A DNA stretch of 13,556 nt from the NCBI GenBank assembly GCA_964345775.1, contig CAYFSO010000084.1:1-13556 (forward strand). The letters are read 5' to 3'. A model generated the notes under the pieces. It saw only the letters and a program-made list of their open reading frames with translations, ran no database searches and was not told the origin of the DNA. The DNA is from M55B154 sp964345775 (GTDB lineage Bacteria > Spirochaetota > UBA4802 > UB4802). The translations under genes were made by a program, and so were the position numbers. Shown one piece after another: positions 1-7,158 of the stretch (positions are counted from its first letter, which is position 1; each line of letters begins with the position of its first letter).

Positions 1-64
1 ATATATTATTGTTATAAAGAACTGTTTTCCATTCCCAAGAATCCGGAAAGAGTGACAAATAATA

Positions 65-96
65 AAAAAGGGACGGTGTGAATACCGTCCCTTTTT
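65..96 (-). terminator. Rho-independent terminator after glnN, probably bidirectional
   Basis: An 8-bp perfect GC-rich stem (GGGACGGT at 70-77 pairs with ACCGTCCC at 84-91) encloses a 6-base loop. It is flanked by A-runs on the left (64-69) and a T-run on the right (92-96), so it can form an intrinsic terminator in either direction. It lies about 30 bases beyond the glnN stop codon. The symmetrical A/T flanks suggest it may also end a gene entering from the left of the window, but no such gene can be confirmed. Confidence 0.9.
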
Positions 97-127
97 AAAA
101 ATGTATACAGTGTAACTGTTGAATTCT

Positions 128-2296
128 TTAACTGATGAAAAGCATTTCCCAGAACCTGGGAAGCGGCCAGATGGAATCATCAATGTACCCTTCGAGTTCA
201 TCAACGTCTTCGCGCATCTTTTCCATTAAGGTCTTGATCTCGTAGCAGAAGTAACAGGCGCTGTCCTCTTCATCCTCGATGGAATGTGCGTGTTCCAAAC
301 GCTTTTTCAATTCTTTCACGTTTTTAAGGATATTGTTGATAAGGGATGCCACGGTGGCAAGAAGCTCTTTCTGTTCGCCCGCTTCCGCGTCCTTGCCAAG
401 TATATCAAACAGTTCATCCAGTGATGTTGCAAGTTCCTTCTGGTATCGAATGGCTGCCGGTATAACTGATGCTGATACCATCTCAACCAGTGTTTTCGCC
501 TCTATGTCAAGCTGCTTGATATAACGTTCCATGCGTATGTTGTACCGTGATCTAAGCTCAACGGGTGTGAGGACGTTATACTTTTCAAAAAGCTTGATAG
601 CCTTATCAGTTACCAGGTCTAGCAGGGCTTCACAGGTTGCCTTCTTGTTTGGAAGACCCCGTTTTTCAGCCTCCTTCTCCCATTCCTTTGAGTAGTTATC
701 TCCCATGAAAAGCACCGGCTTAACAGTTGAGATCTCTTCCTTGAAAACCTCCAGCGCAGCCTTGTTGACGTCACCGCCCTTCGATTCGATCTTATCAGAA
801 AGATAATCCAGGCTTTCGGCCACAATAGTATTGAGCACCGTTGCGGGGAAGGATATGGAATGTGATGAGCCAACCGCCCTGAATTCGAACTTGTTACCGG
901 TAAAGGCAAACGGGGATGTCCTGTTCCTGTCGGTATTGTCCTTGCTGAGTACCGGCAGCGTGTTGAGCCCCAGGTCGATGATGGCACCGTTAGTAGCATC
1001 GGTGATCTTGCCCTGCTCGATGTCGTCAAGTATGCCGGTAAGCTGTTCGCCCAGGAAGACCGATATGATGGCAGGTGGCGCCTCGTTGGCCCCCAGCCTG
1101 TGGTCATTACCTGATGATGCAACAGAGGCCCTCAGTATGTCCGCGTGATAAAACACCGCGCGTATGGTGGCGATGAGGAACATCAAGAACTGGATGTTGT
1201 CCTGCGGTGAATTACCGGGATTCAGCATGTTCCCGCCAAGGTCGTCCGACAATGACCAGTTGAGATGTTTACCTGAACCGTTGATCTCTGCAAAAGGTTT
1301 TTCATGAAGCAGTACCGACAGATCATGCCTTGATGCAACACTCTTGAGTATTTCCATCACAAGCTGGTTATGATCAACGGCGATATTGGCTTCTTCAAAT
1401 ATTGGAGCTATCTCGAACTGGCTTGGTGCCACCTCGTTGTGCCTTGTCTTGGCCGGTATGCCCAGCTTGTAAAGTTCCTCTTCCGCGTTATGCATGTACG
1501 AGATCATGCGTTCCTTGATGCTGGCGAAGTAATGGTCTTCAAGCTGCTGGCCCTTGGGTGGTGCCGCGCCAAGTACGGTCTTTCCGGCCAGGAGAAGATC
1601 CTGTCTCTTGTAATAGAAGTCCTTGTCTATGCAGAAATATTCCTGCTCGGCCCCAAGGGTTGCTATGACCCTGCTTACCTTCTTATTGCCAAGCAGTTTC
1701 AATGCCCTTATAGAACTTTCATTTATGACCTTTATTGATCGTAACAGTGGTGTCTTCTTATCCAGCGCGTCCCCGGTGTATGAAAGGAACACGGAGGGGA
1801 TACACAGTGTAGACCCGATCCCGCTATTCAATATAAACGCGGGGCTTGAAGGGTCCCACGCGGTATACCCACGGGCTTCAAATGTTGAACGGATACCGCC
1901 GCTTGGGAAGCTTGACGCGTCCGGTTCACCCTGTACAAGCTGCTTGCCGGAAAACCGTTCAATGGGGATACCGTCATCCATCATCTCCAGGAAGGAATCG
2001 TGTTTCTCGGCAGTGTTCCCGGTCATGGGCTGAAACCAGTGGCAGTAATGGGTGGCTCCTTTCCCGATTGCCCATTCCTTCATGGCGTGGGCGACCGCGT
2101 TTGCCACTTCCTCGTCCAGCTTTTCGCCTTCCTCTATGATCCGTGCCAGTTTTTTGCTCAGGTTGGCAGGTAGTTTATCCTGGATCACCCTGAAATTGAA
2201 GGTGTCTTCACCATAATAATTCGAAACGGGAATATTCTTTTCCCGCATTATGGGATATTCACGTTCTGATGCTGGAATCCTTGAGTCTCTTTTCAT
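128..2296 (-). CDS. glnN: Type III glutamine synthetase (GSIII, GlnN)
   Basis: ATP-dependent condensation of glutamate and ammonium to glutamine in the cytoplasm, by the GSIII family of large dodecameric synthetases. The 722-residue product matches the family's usual size of about 700-730. Visible signatures (residues from the chosen start): the GSIII-specific stretch IPSVFLSYTGDALDKKTPLL at 166-185; catalytic LGAEQEYF at 214-221; RHNEVAPSQFEIAP at 285-298; the substrate/metal segment NGSGKHLNWS at 339-348; and EFRAVGSSHS at 471-480. The C-terminal third is helical and charged, as usual for the family. The start at 2296 is preferred over an in-frame ATG at 2317 because AGGAGG sits five bases before it. 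The gene is separated from the upstream amt unit by a hairpin and its own upstream region, and is followed by a strong terminator, so it is probably transcribed alone. Second-position synthetases of this kind are often induced by nitrogen starvation; that is inference here. Confidence 0.97.
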   Translation of the reverse strand: MKRDSRIPASEREYPIMREKNIPVSNYYGEDTFNFRVIQDKLPANLSKKLARIIEEGEKLDEEVANAVAHAMKEWAIGKGATHYCHWFQPMTGNTAEKHDSFLEMMDDGIPIERFSGKQLVQGEPDASSFPSGGIRSTFEARGYTAWDPSSPAFILNSGIGSTLCIPSVFLSYTGDALDKKTPLLRSIKVINESSIRALKLLGNKKVSRVIATLGAEQEYFCIDKDFYYKRQDLLLAGKTVLGAAPPKGQQLEDHYFASIKERMISYMHNAEEELYKLGIPAKTRHNEVAPSQFEIAPIFEEANIAVDHNQLVMEILKSVASRHDLSVLLHEKPFAEINGSGKHLNWSLSDDLGGNMLNPGNSPQDNIQFLMFLIATIRAVFYHADILRASVASSGNDHRLGANEAPPAIISVFLGEQLTGILDDIEQGKITDATNGAIIDLGLNTLPVLSKDNTDRNRTSPFAFTGNKFEFRAVGSSHSISFPATVLNTIVAESLDYLSDKIESKGGDVNKAALEVFKEEISTVKPVLFMGDNYSKEWEKEAEKRGLPNKKATCEALLDLVTDKAIKLFEKYNVLTPVELRSRYNIRMERYIKQLDIEAKTLVEMVSASVIPAAIRYQKELATSLDELFDILGKDAEAGEQKELLATVASLINNILKNVKELKKRLEHAHSIEDEEDSACYFCYEIKTLMEKMREDVDELEGYIDDSIWPLPRFWEMLFIS

Positions 2297-2513
2297 GTAT
2301 CCTCCTCTTGTAAACACGTACTAACAGTTAGTAGTGCCATGTATTATGAAAGAATATTTTTTCGACGTGAAAAAGTAAAGCTAATAAGTACTATTCATGG
2401 TATCAAGATGGCTCCTTACTACATAAATGTCAATTTATGTGATGATAAAGCTCCTGTTTCACTGTTTATTTAACATTTATGTAATATATCCTCCATTTGC
2501 TCGTAATTTTGAA
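2297..2513 (-). promoter_or_regulatory. glnN upstream control region with dyads and candidate promoter
   Basis: Non-coding AT-rich stretch between the amt hairpin and glnN. Reading on the minus strand, a candidate sigma-70 promoter has -35 TTTACT (2379-2374) with a 17-bp spacer to -10 TATTCT (2356-2351). An overlapping alternative is TTCACG (2371-2366) with 17 bp to CATAAT (2348-2343). Just downstream of the predicted start is a perfect 7-1-7 dyad, TACTAACAGTTAGTA (2319-2333), placed like a repressor operator. Further upstream are an 8-4-8 inverted repeat (2421-2440), whose ATTTATGT arm recurs at 2475-2482, and the motif GTTTATTTAACA-N4-TGTAAT (2464-2485), also found upstream of glnB. No sigma-54 -24/-12 element was found. 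Promoter assignment is by eye only. Confidence 0.55.
2319..2333. promoter_or_regulatory. 15-bp perfect dyad, candidate operator of glnN
   Basis: TACTAAC-A-GTTAGTA is a perfect 7-1-7 inverted repeat that begins about 10 bases beyond the glnN -10 candidate CATAAT and ends about 10 bases before the AGGAGG ribosome binding site. That position, at or just after the predicted transcription start, is typical of a repressor operator. The stem is AT-rich and has no T-tract, so a terminator role is unlikely. Confidence 0.4.
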
Positions 2514-2540
2514 CATCCCCCACGTTGTACATGGGGGATG
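2514..2540 (-). terminator. Hairpin terminator after amt
   Basis: A perfect 9-bp GC-rich stem (CATCCCCCA at 2514-2522 with TGGGGGATG at 2532-2540) has a 9-base loop. It starts nine bases beyond the amt stop codon in the direction of transcription. The following minus-strand bases (TTCAAAATT) are only moderately T-rich, so termination may be partial, leaving some read-through from the glnB-amt operon into glnN. Confidence 0.7.
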
Positions 2541-2549
2541 CTGTATTGC

Positions 2550-3995
2550 CTATTTCAATGTGAACGATTCGAAATCAGGGTATGCTTCCATGCCGTGTTC
2601 GGCGATATCCAGTCCCCGCAATTCCTCGTCGCGGCTTACCCGTATGCCTACAACAGCATTGACGATCACCCATATAACCCAGCTGAGTATAAAGGTAAAT
2701 GCGCCAACTGATACCACTCCCACTATCTGGTCTGCAAAAGAATTAATGCCACCTCCGTAGAAGAGTCCCAGCGGTGGCTGGCCGTCGCCGCCCGCAAGTG
2801 GTGCCGAGGCAAAAAGGCCTACTGCCAGGGTTCCCCAGATCCCGTTTATGAGGTGTACCGAAATGGCACCTACGGGATCATCTATCCTCCACCTGTCAAA
2901 AGCGATAACAAAGACAACAACCAGTATGCCGCCGATGAAACCAATGATCACAGAGGCCCCGGCGCTTACGAAGGCACATGGGGCGGTTATTGCCACCAGT
3001 CCGGCAAGTGAGCCGTTCAATATCATGGAAAGGTCTGGTTTTCCAAGTGCCAGCCAGGCTGTCACGGTGGCTGCGATTGCTCCCGATGCCGCAGCCAGGT
3101 TGGTGGTAACCGCGATCCTGGCGATATCATTGGGAGATGCTGACATGGTTGACCCGGGGTTGAAACCGAACCATCCGAACCACAGTACGAACACGCCAAG
3201 TGTTGCCAGTGTCATGCTGTGCCCGGGAATGGGGTTTACCGACCCGTCCGGGTTATACTTGCCGATCCTGGGGCCAAGCACAAGGGCTCCTGCCAGCGCA
3301 GCCCAGCCGCCAACTGAATGCACCACCGTTGAGCCGGCGAAATCCCAGAACCCCCTTTCCTGCAGCCATCCGCCTCCCCATATCCAGTGACCGGTGATGG
3401 GGTACATGATGCCGACAAGCATTGCCGAAAAAATTATATACGAGATGAACTTTATCCGTCCACCAACCGCACCGGACACAATGGTTGCTGCAGTTGCGGC
3501 GAAAACCAGCTGGAAGAAGAACTTGGCAAAAAGCGGTACCGATGCCCAGCCCATTGCCGAGTAGACCCCCTCGTATGCTTCTCCCACAAGGGGACTGTTG
3601 TCAGCTCCACCCAGCATCCAGAGACCCCTGTAACCAAGGAATCCGTTGCCGTCCCCGAACATGAGACCCCAGCCGATAAACCAGAATGCTATGGACGCAA
3701 TTGAGAAAACTATGAAGTTCTTGGCACTTACGTTTACAGAGATCTTTGCAGGCTGCAGGCCTGTCTCTACCATGCCGAAACCAAGGTTCATGAAGAATAC
3801 CAGTATTCCCGCAAGAAGTACCCAGATGGTATCGGCAATAACCGTGCTGTTCTGCATGATCACCGTTAACTGGTCGATCTTTTCCATAACTTCAGGTGTT
3901 ATTGTGGCAGAAGGGGCAACTTCTTCTGCGATTACCATTCCGGCACCAGTTAGAACCAGAAGTGCCGTTGCCATTAGTATACGTACAATTCTCAT
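2550..3995 (-). CDS. amt: Ammonium transporter, Amt/MEP/Rh family
   Basis: Inner-membrane trimeric channel/transporter for ammonium. The 481-residue product begins with a signal peptide (positive MRIVR, hydrophobic 6-22, likely cleavage after AxA-like VIA at 21-23), then a roughly 30-residue periplasmic lead-in. About 11 hydrophobic segments run from residue 55 to 450. Family marks: GFGMVETGL at 72-80, the FFFQLVFAATAATIVSGA stretch at 159-176 holding the pore-gate Phe region, and the twin pore histidines H226 (in STVVHSVGG) and H381 (in VHLINGIWG). The cytoplasmic tail GLDIAEHGMEAY at 461-472 matches the conserved segment that contacts P-II proteins. The start is supported by AGGAGG just upstream. 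It lies 13 bases after glnA and is the last gene of the operon; the P-II gene at the head of the same operon is its probable regulator. Confidence 0.97.
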   Translation of the reverse strand: MRIVRILMATALLVLTGAGMVIAEEVAPSATITPEVMEKIDQLTVIMQNSTVIADTIWVLLAGILVFFMNLGFGMVETGLQPAKISVNVSAKNFIVFSIASIAFWFIGWGLMFGDGNGFLGYRGLWMLGGADNSPLVGEAYEGVYSAMGWASVPLFAKFFFQLVFAATAATIVSGAVGGRIKFISYIIFSAMLVGIMYPITGHWIWGGGWLQERGFWDFAGSTVVHSVGGWAALAGALVLGPRIGKYNPDGSVNPIPGHSMTLATLGVFVLWFGWFGFNPGSTMSASPNDIARIAVTTNLAAASGAIAATVTAWLALGKPDLSMILNGSLAGLVAITAPCAFVSAGASVIIGFIGGILVVVFVIAFDRWRIDDPVGAISVHLINGIWGTLAVGLFASAPLAGGDGQPPLGLFYGGGINSFADQIVGVVSVGAFTFILSWVIWVIVNAVVGIRVSRDEELRGLDIAEHGMEAYPDFESFTLK

Positions 3996-4009
3996 CGTTT
4001 GCCCTCCTG

Positions 4010-5476
4010 TTATGCTTCGTAGTATAGAGAGTATTCCCAGGGATGAGGCCTGAGAGATACCTGGTCAATTTCGCTGATACGCTTGAATTCTATGTAGCTT
4101 TCGATCAGCGATCTCGAGAAGACGTTCCCCTTCAGCAGGAACTCGTGATCCTGTTCAAGGCCGTCTATTGATTCCTTGAGGCTGCCGGGTGTGGAGCGAA
4201 TAAACATCTTCTTCTCCGGCGGCAGTTCGTAAATGTCATCATCGATTGGATCGGGCGGCTCGATCATCTTTTCGATACCGTCAAGACCTGCCATGATCAT
4301 GGCGGCGAAAGCAAGGTAGGGATTCACCGTTGAATCCGGACACCTGAACTCTATCCGCTTTGCCTTTTCGCTTTCGCTGTACATGGGTATACGTACCGCC
4401 GCAGAACGGTTTCGTGCCGAGAACACCAGGTTGATGGGTGCCTCGTATCCCGGAACAAGTCTCCTGTAAGAGTTAGTGGTAGGGGCGGCGAAGGCAAGTA
4501 CCGCTTCTATATGGGCAAAGATACCGCCAATGAAGTAGCGTGCCTCGTCGCTCAGGTCGGCGTACTGGCCGAAATCGTAGAACATGTTTTTGCCGTCCTT
4601 CCACAGGCTTATGTGGGTGTGCATGCCGGAACCGTTGTCCATGAATATGGGTTTCGGCATGAAGGTTACTGTTTTGCCGTACCTGTGGGCCACGTTCTTT
4701 ACAAGGTACTTGTATTTCAGCAGCGTGTCCGCCTGTTCAACCAGCTCTTCAACATCCAGCCCGATCTCGGTCTGCCCGGCGGTGGCAACCTCGTGGTGAT
4801 GCAGGTTGGCCTGTACGCCGCAGCTTCGCAGTACCTCAACCATCTTTGACCTGAGATTGTGCAGCTGGTCGTGGGGTGCCACGGGGAAATACCCCTGCTT
4901 GTACCCGATCTTGTATCCCAGGCTGCCTTCTCCCTTCTTGGCGGTGTTCCAGTATCCCTCGGCGGAGTCCACCTCGTAGAAGGCCCTGTTCTGGGTCTGC
5001 TCGTAGGACACGTGGTCGAAGATGAAGAACTCCGGCTCAGGTCCGAAAAAGGCGGTGTCGGCAATACCGGTTGAACGCAGGTAGTCGATGGTCTTGAATG
5101 CCACGTACCTGGGGTCCTTTTCATACCTTGTCCTCTTCACTGGATCCACGATGTCACAGAAAAAGCTCATGGTCCTGTGATCGAAGAAGGGGTCAATAAA
5201 GGCGGTGCTGGGGTCAGGCCGCATCAGCATATCGCTCTGGTTGATGGACTGGAATCCCCGTATGGAGGAACCGTCAAAACCGGTACCAACGGTGAACAGG
5301 TCCTCGTCCGCCTTTTCCGCCGTTTGCGTGTAATGGTGGATCCTGCCGAACAGGTCGCAGAATTTCATGTCCACGAACTCTATGTTCTTTTCCTTGATAA
5401 TCTGCAGTATCTCGGAGATGGTTATATGCTCGTTTCGTTTTTTTACCGTGTAGATTTCATCAAATATGGCTTCCAT
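4010..5476 (-). CDS. glnA: Type I glutamine synthetase (GlnA)
   Basis: Cytoplasmic dodecameric GSI that makes glutamine from glutamate, ammonium and ATP. The length of 488 residues is slightly longer than typical bacterial GSI (about 470). N-terminal beta-grasp domain to about residue 110, including FDGSSIRGF (67-75) with the Asp latch; catalytic domain with FFGPEPEFFIF (143-153), HHHEVATAGQTEIG (226-239), NGSGMHTHISLW (281-292), NSYRRLVPGYEAP (335-347) and ARNRSAAVRIP (354-364). Tyr416 in DDIYELPPEK aligns with the adenylylated tyrosine of the GSI-beta subgroup (E. coli Tyr397), so GlnE-type control is possible; no glnE is present in the window. An AAGGAG lies upstream of the start. It follows the flotillin-like gene by 33 bases and precedes amt by 13, placing it in one operon with P-II and Amt. 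Confidence 0.97.
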   Translation of the reverse strand: MEAIFDEIYTVKKRNEHITISEILQIIKEKNIEFVDMKFCDLFGRIHHYTQTAEKADEDLFTVGTGFDGSSIRGFQSINQSDMLMRPDPSTAFIDPFFDHRTMSFFCDIVDPVKRTRYEKDPRYVAFKTIDYLRSTGIADTAFFGPEPEFFIFDHVSYEQTQNRAFYEVDSAEGYWNTAKKGEGSLGYKIGYKQGYFPVAPHDQLHNLRSKMVEVLRSCGVQANLHHHEVATAGQTEIGLDVEELVEQADTLLKYKYLVKNVAHRYGKTVTFMPKPIFMDNGSGMHTHISLWKDGKNMFYDFGQYADLSDEARYFIGGIFAHIEAVLAFAAPTTNSYRRLVPGYEAPINLVFSARNRSAAVRIPMYSESEKAKRIEFRCPDSTVNPYLAFAAMIMAGLDGIEKMIEPPDPIDDDIYELPPEKKMFIRSTPGSLKESIDGLEQDHEFLLKGNVFSRSLIESYIEFKRISEIDQVSLRPHPWEYSLYYEA

Positions 5477-5509
5477 CTTCCTTCTCCTTGTTCAATTGGT
5501 TGCGTCCTG

Positions 5510-6787
5510 TCATTCCAGTTCCTTCTTGACGGGAGCGGTTTTGCCGCCGTCGGCTATACCCGTGAGGTCAACCCCGGTTGCGTTCTTGATCTGCTCAAGG
5601 AAGGTAACCACGCTTGAAGTGACGTCTCCCACGTGATTTGGAATGCCGCCGTTACCCATCACCACCAGTTTCTCCACTTTCAGGTTGTCGGCGATGACAC
5701 CGGAGATGCTGTCAACGATGTTGGGCAGTATGTGCAGCATGAAAAGTTCCCTGTTGCTGCCGTCGCCCCATTCTTCCTTCATCTGCTTGACGGCGTCTGC
5801 CATGGCAAGTCCCTGTTCTTTCAGGTACGAAGCCTGTCCGAATGCCTTCAGCTCGTCCGCCTTCTTCCCGGCCTCGGCCGGTATGACAAGCTCGGCGTGG
5901 TATTTCCTGGAGTTCACGTCCTTGCGGATCTCTTCAAGGTCCTTTTGCTGGCTAAGCTCTTCAAGCCTGCGTGAATACTCTGACTTCATCTCAAGCTTGT
6001 TGGTCTGTTCGTACAGTTCAGCCTTGCGGTTGCGGTAACCGGTCTCGTATTCCTTTATGGCCATCTTCGACTTGTACTCAACATCAGACGCCTTCTTGAT
6101 GGATTCGGACTCAACGATCTTCGCTTCTGATTCGGATTGTGCTTCCTTGATACGGGCGTCCCTCTGTACCACCGCGTTTCTCTGGCGTCCAACCGCTTCC
6201 AGGTAGCCCTGTCCGTCCCTCAGGTCCTCGATCTTTATTGAGTCAAGGGTGAAACCAAGCTTGTTCAGCTCAATGCCTCCCTTTTCATATACTTCTTCTT
6301 CAAGTTCGATACGCCTGTAGTTGGCATCTTCCGGGGTGTATCGCGCAAGGATACCCCGCATCACACCTTCAAGGGTGCTCTTGGCGATGGTCTCTATCTC
6401 GTGGGGAGCCTTGCCAAGCAGCCTCTCAACCGCGTTTTCAAGCCCGCCGTTTTCCCTGGATGCTATCTTGATATGGGCGATGGCGGTTATATCAAGGGGT
6501 ATCATACCCTCGGACATGGCCCGTGATATCTCGAAATCCAGGGGAATAGTTGCAAGTGACAGGCGGGAGACCTTTTCCAGTATGGGTGTTCTCAGTCCCC
6601 AGCCACCCCGTATCACGCGGTACCCCACCACGTCACCGGACTTAAGCTTTCGCTTTCGTCCCGAAAAAATCAATATTTCATTTGGTTCACAGATCTTCAG
6701 GTTGGCCTTCAGGTATAAAAGAAAAGCCGCTATGGCCATTATGATTAATGAACCAGCAAGTGCCCAGTCAATTGATCCTGTATTCAT
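5510..6787 (-). CDS. Flotillin-like SPFH/PHB-domain membrane protein
   Basis: 425 residues. Residues 1-10 are short and probably periplasmic or interfacial, and 11-27 form one hydrophobic anchor. An SPFH/PHB domain follows from about 32 to 200, with EPNEILIFSG, a GYRVIRGGWGLRTPIL stretch, and LNKLGFTLDSIKIEDL near 175-189. A long charged, Ala/Glu-rich coiled coil spans about 200-340. The C-terminal flotillin region carries DNLKVEKLVVMGNGG (367-381). This order matches bacterial flotillins (FloT/YuaG), which oligomerise and organise membrane microdomains. The start at 6787 is preferred over an in-frame ATG at 6799 because GGAGG precedes only the former at proper spacing. It lies 29 bases after glnB and 33 before glnA, on the same strand, so it is co-transcribed with ammonium-assimilation genes. 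A role in scaffolding Amt or P-II is inference; a specific substrate or partner cannot be read from the sequence. Confidence 0.88.
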   Translation of the reverse strand: MNTGSIDWALAGSLIIMAIAAFLLYLKANLKICEPNEILIFSGRKRKLKSGDVVGYRVIRGGWGLRTPILEKVSRLSLATIPLDFEISRAMSEGMIPLDITAIAHIKIASRENGGLENAVERLLGKAPHEIETIAKSTLEGVMRGILARYTPEDANYRRIELEEEVYEKGGIELNKLGFTLDSIKIEDLRDGQGYLEAVGRQRNAVVQRDARIKEAQSESEAKIVESESIKKASDVEYKSKMAIKEYETGYRNRKAELYEQTNKLEMKSEYSRRLEELSQQKDLEEIRKDVNSRKYHAELVIPAEAGKKADELKAFGQASYLKEQGLAMADAVKQMKEEWGDGSNRELFMLHILPNIVDSISGVIADNLKVEKLVVMGNGGIPNHVGDVTSSVVTFLEQIKNATGVDLTGIADGGKTAPVKKELE

Positions 6788-6816
6788 TGTTACCTCCATT
6801 AGTTATTACACTGAAA

Positions 6817-7158
6817 TTATCCAATAGCCCTCGAGCCGCGTTCACCGGTTCGAATGCGTATACACTCATCGATGGGAATGACAAATATCTTTCCGTCTCC
6901 GATCTCACCGGTCTTGGCACCGCGCGTGATTGCCTTGATGGTGGGCTCCACGTAATCGTCGTTAACTGCAACTTGAAGCTCCACCTTCTTTAATAGCTTG
7001 ATCTCGTGCTTGATGCCACGGTACGTTTCGGGATAGCCTTTCTGTCGTCCGGCACCGATAGAGTTGACAACAGTCATGAGATTAACGCTGGCCTCGTTCA
7101 GTTCTCTCTTCACATCGGCCAGCCTCTCGGGTCGAATAACTGCCACAACCAGTTTCAT
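6817..7158 (-). CDS. glnB: Nitrogen regulatory protein P-II (GlnB/GlnK)
   Basis: 113-residue trimeric signal protein that reads ATP/ADP and 2-oxoglutarate and controls Amt and other nitrogen targets. It aligns without gaps to E. coli GlnB: GRQKG with Gln39, Lys58, the B-loop TGEIGDGKIF (83-92) with Gly87 and Lys90, and RIRTGERG (101-108) with Arg101 and Arg103. The T-loop reads YPETYRGIKHEI, so the position of the uridylylated Tyr51 is His51 and position 49 (the cyanobacterial phospho-serine) is Ile. Tyr46 is kept. The start at 7158 is chosen because AAGGAGGAG lies just before it and the resulting length and N-terminus (MKLVVAVIRP) fit the family; an in-frame ATG at 7188 would add ten atypical residues. 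It heads the operon with the flotillin-like gene, glnA and amt, which favours a GlnK-like role in gating Amt. Confidence 0.96.
   Translation of the reverse strand: MKLVVAVIRPERLADVKRELNEASVNLMTVVNSIGAGRQKGYPETYRGIKHEIKLLKKVELQVAVNDDYVEPTIKAITRGAKTGEIGDGKIFVIPIDECIRIRTGERGSRAIG

Noticed and set aside
1..78. Open plus-strand frames entering from the left edge (up to 26 codons in frame 1, ending at 79-81; up to 17 in frame 2, ending at 53-55)
   Set aside because: Too short to recognise, AT-rich, and frame 1 would end inside the terminator stem. A gene ending here is possible but cannot be supported.
107..119. ACAGT-GTA-ACTGT dyad between the glnN stop and its terminator
   Set aside because: Short (5 bp) and AT-rich, directly beside a much stronger terminator; likely chance.
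2326..2345. TGGCAC on the minus strand upstream of glnN as a sigma-54 -24 element
   Set aside because: The bases at the required distance (ACTGT) do not contain the -12 GC, so the sigma-54 promoter pattern fails.
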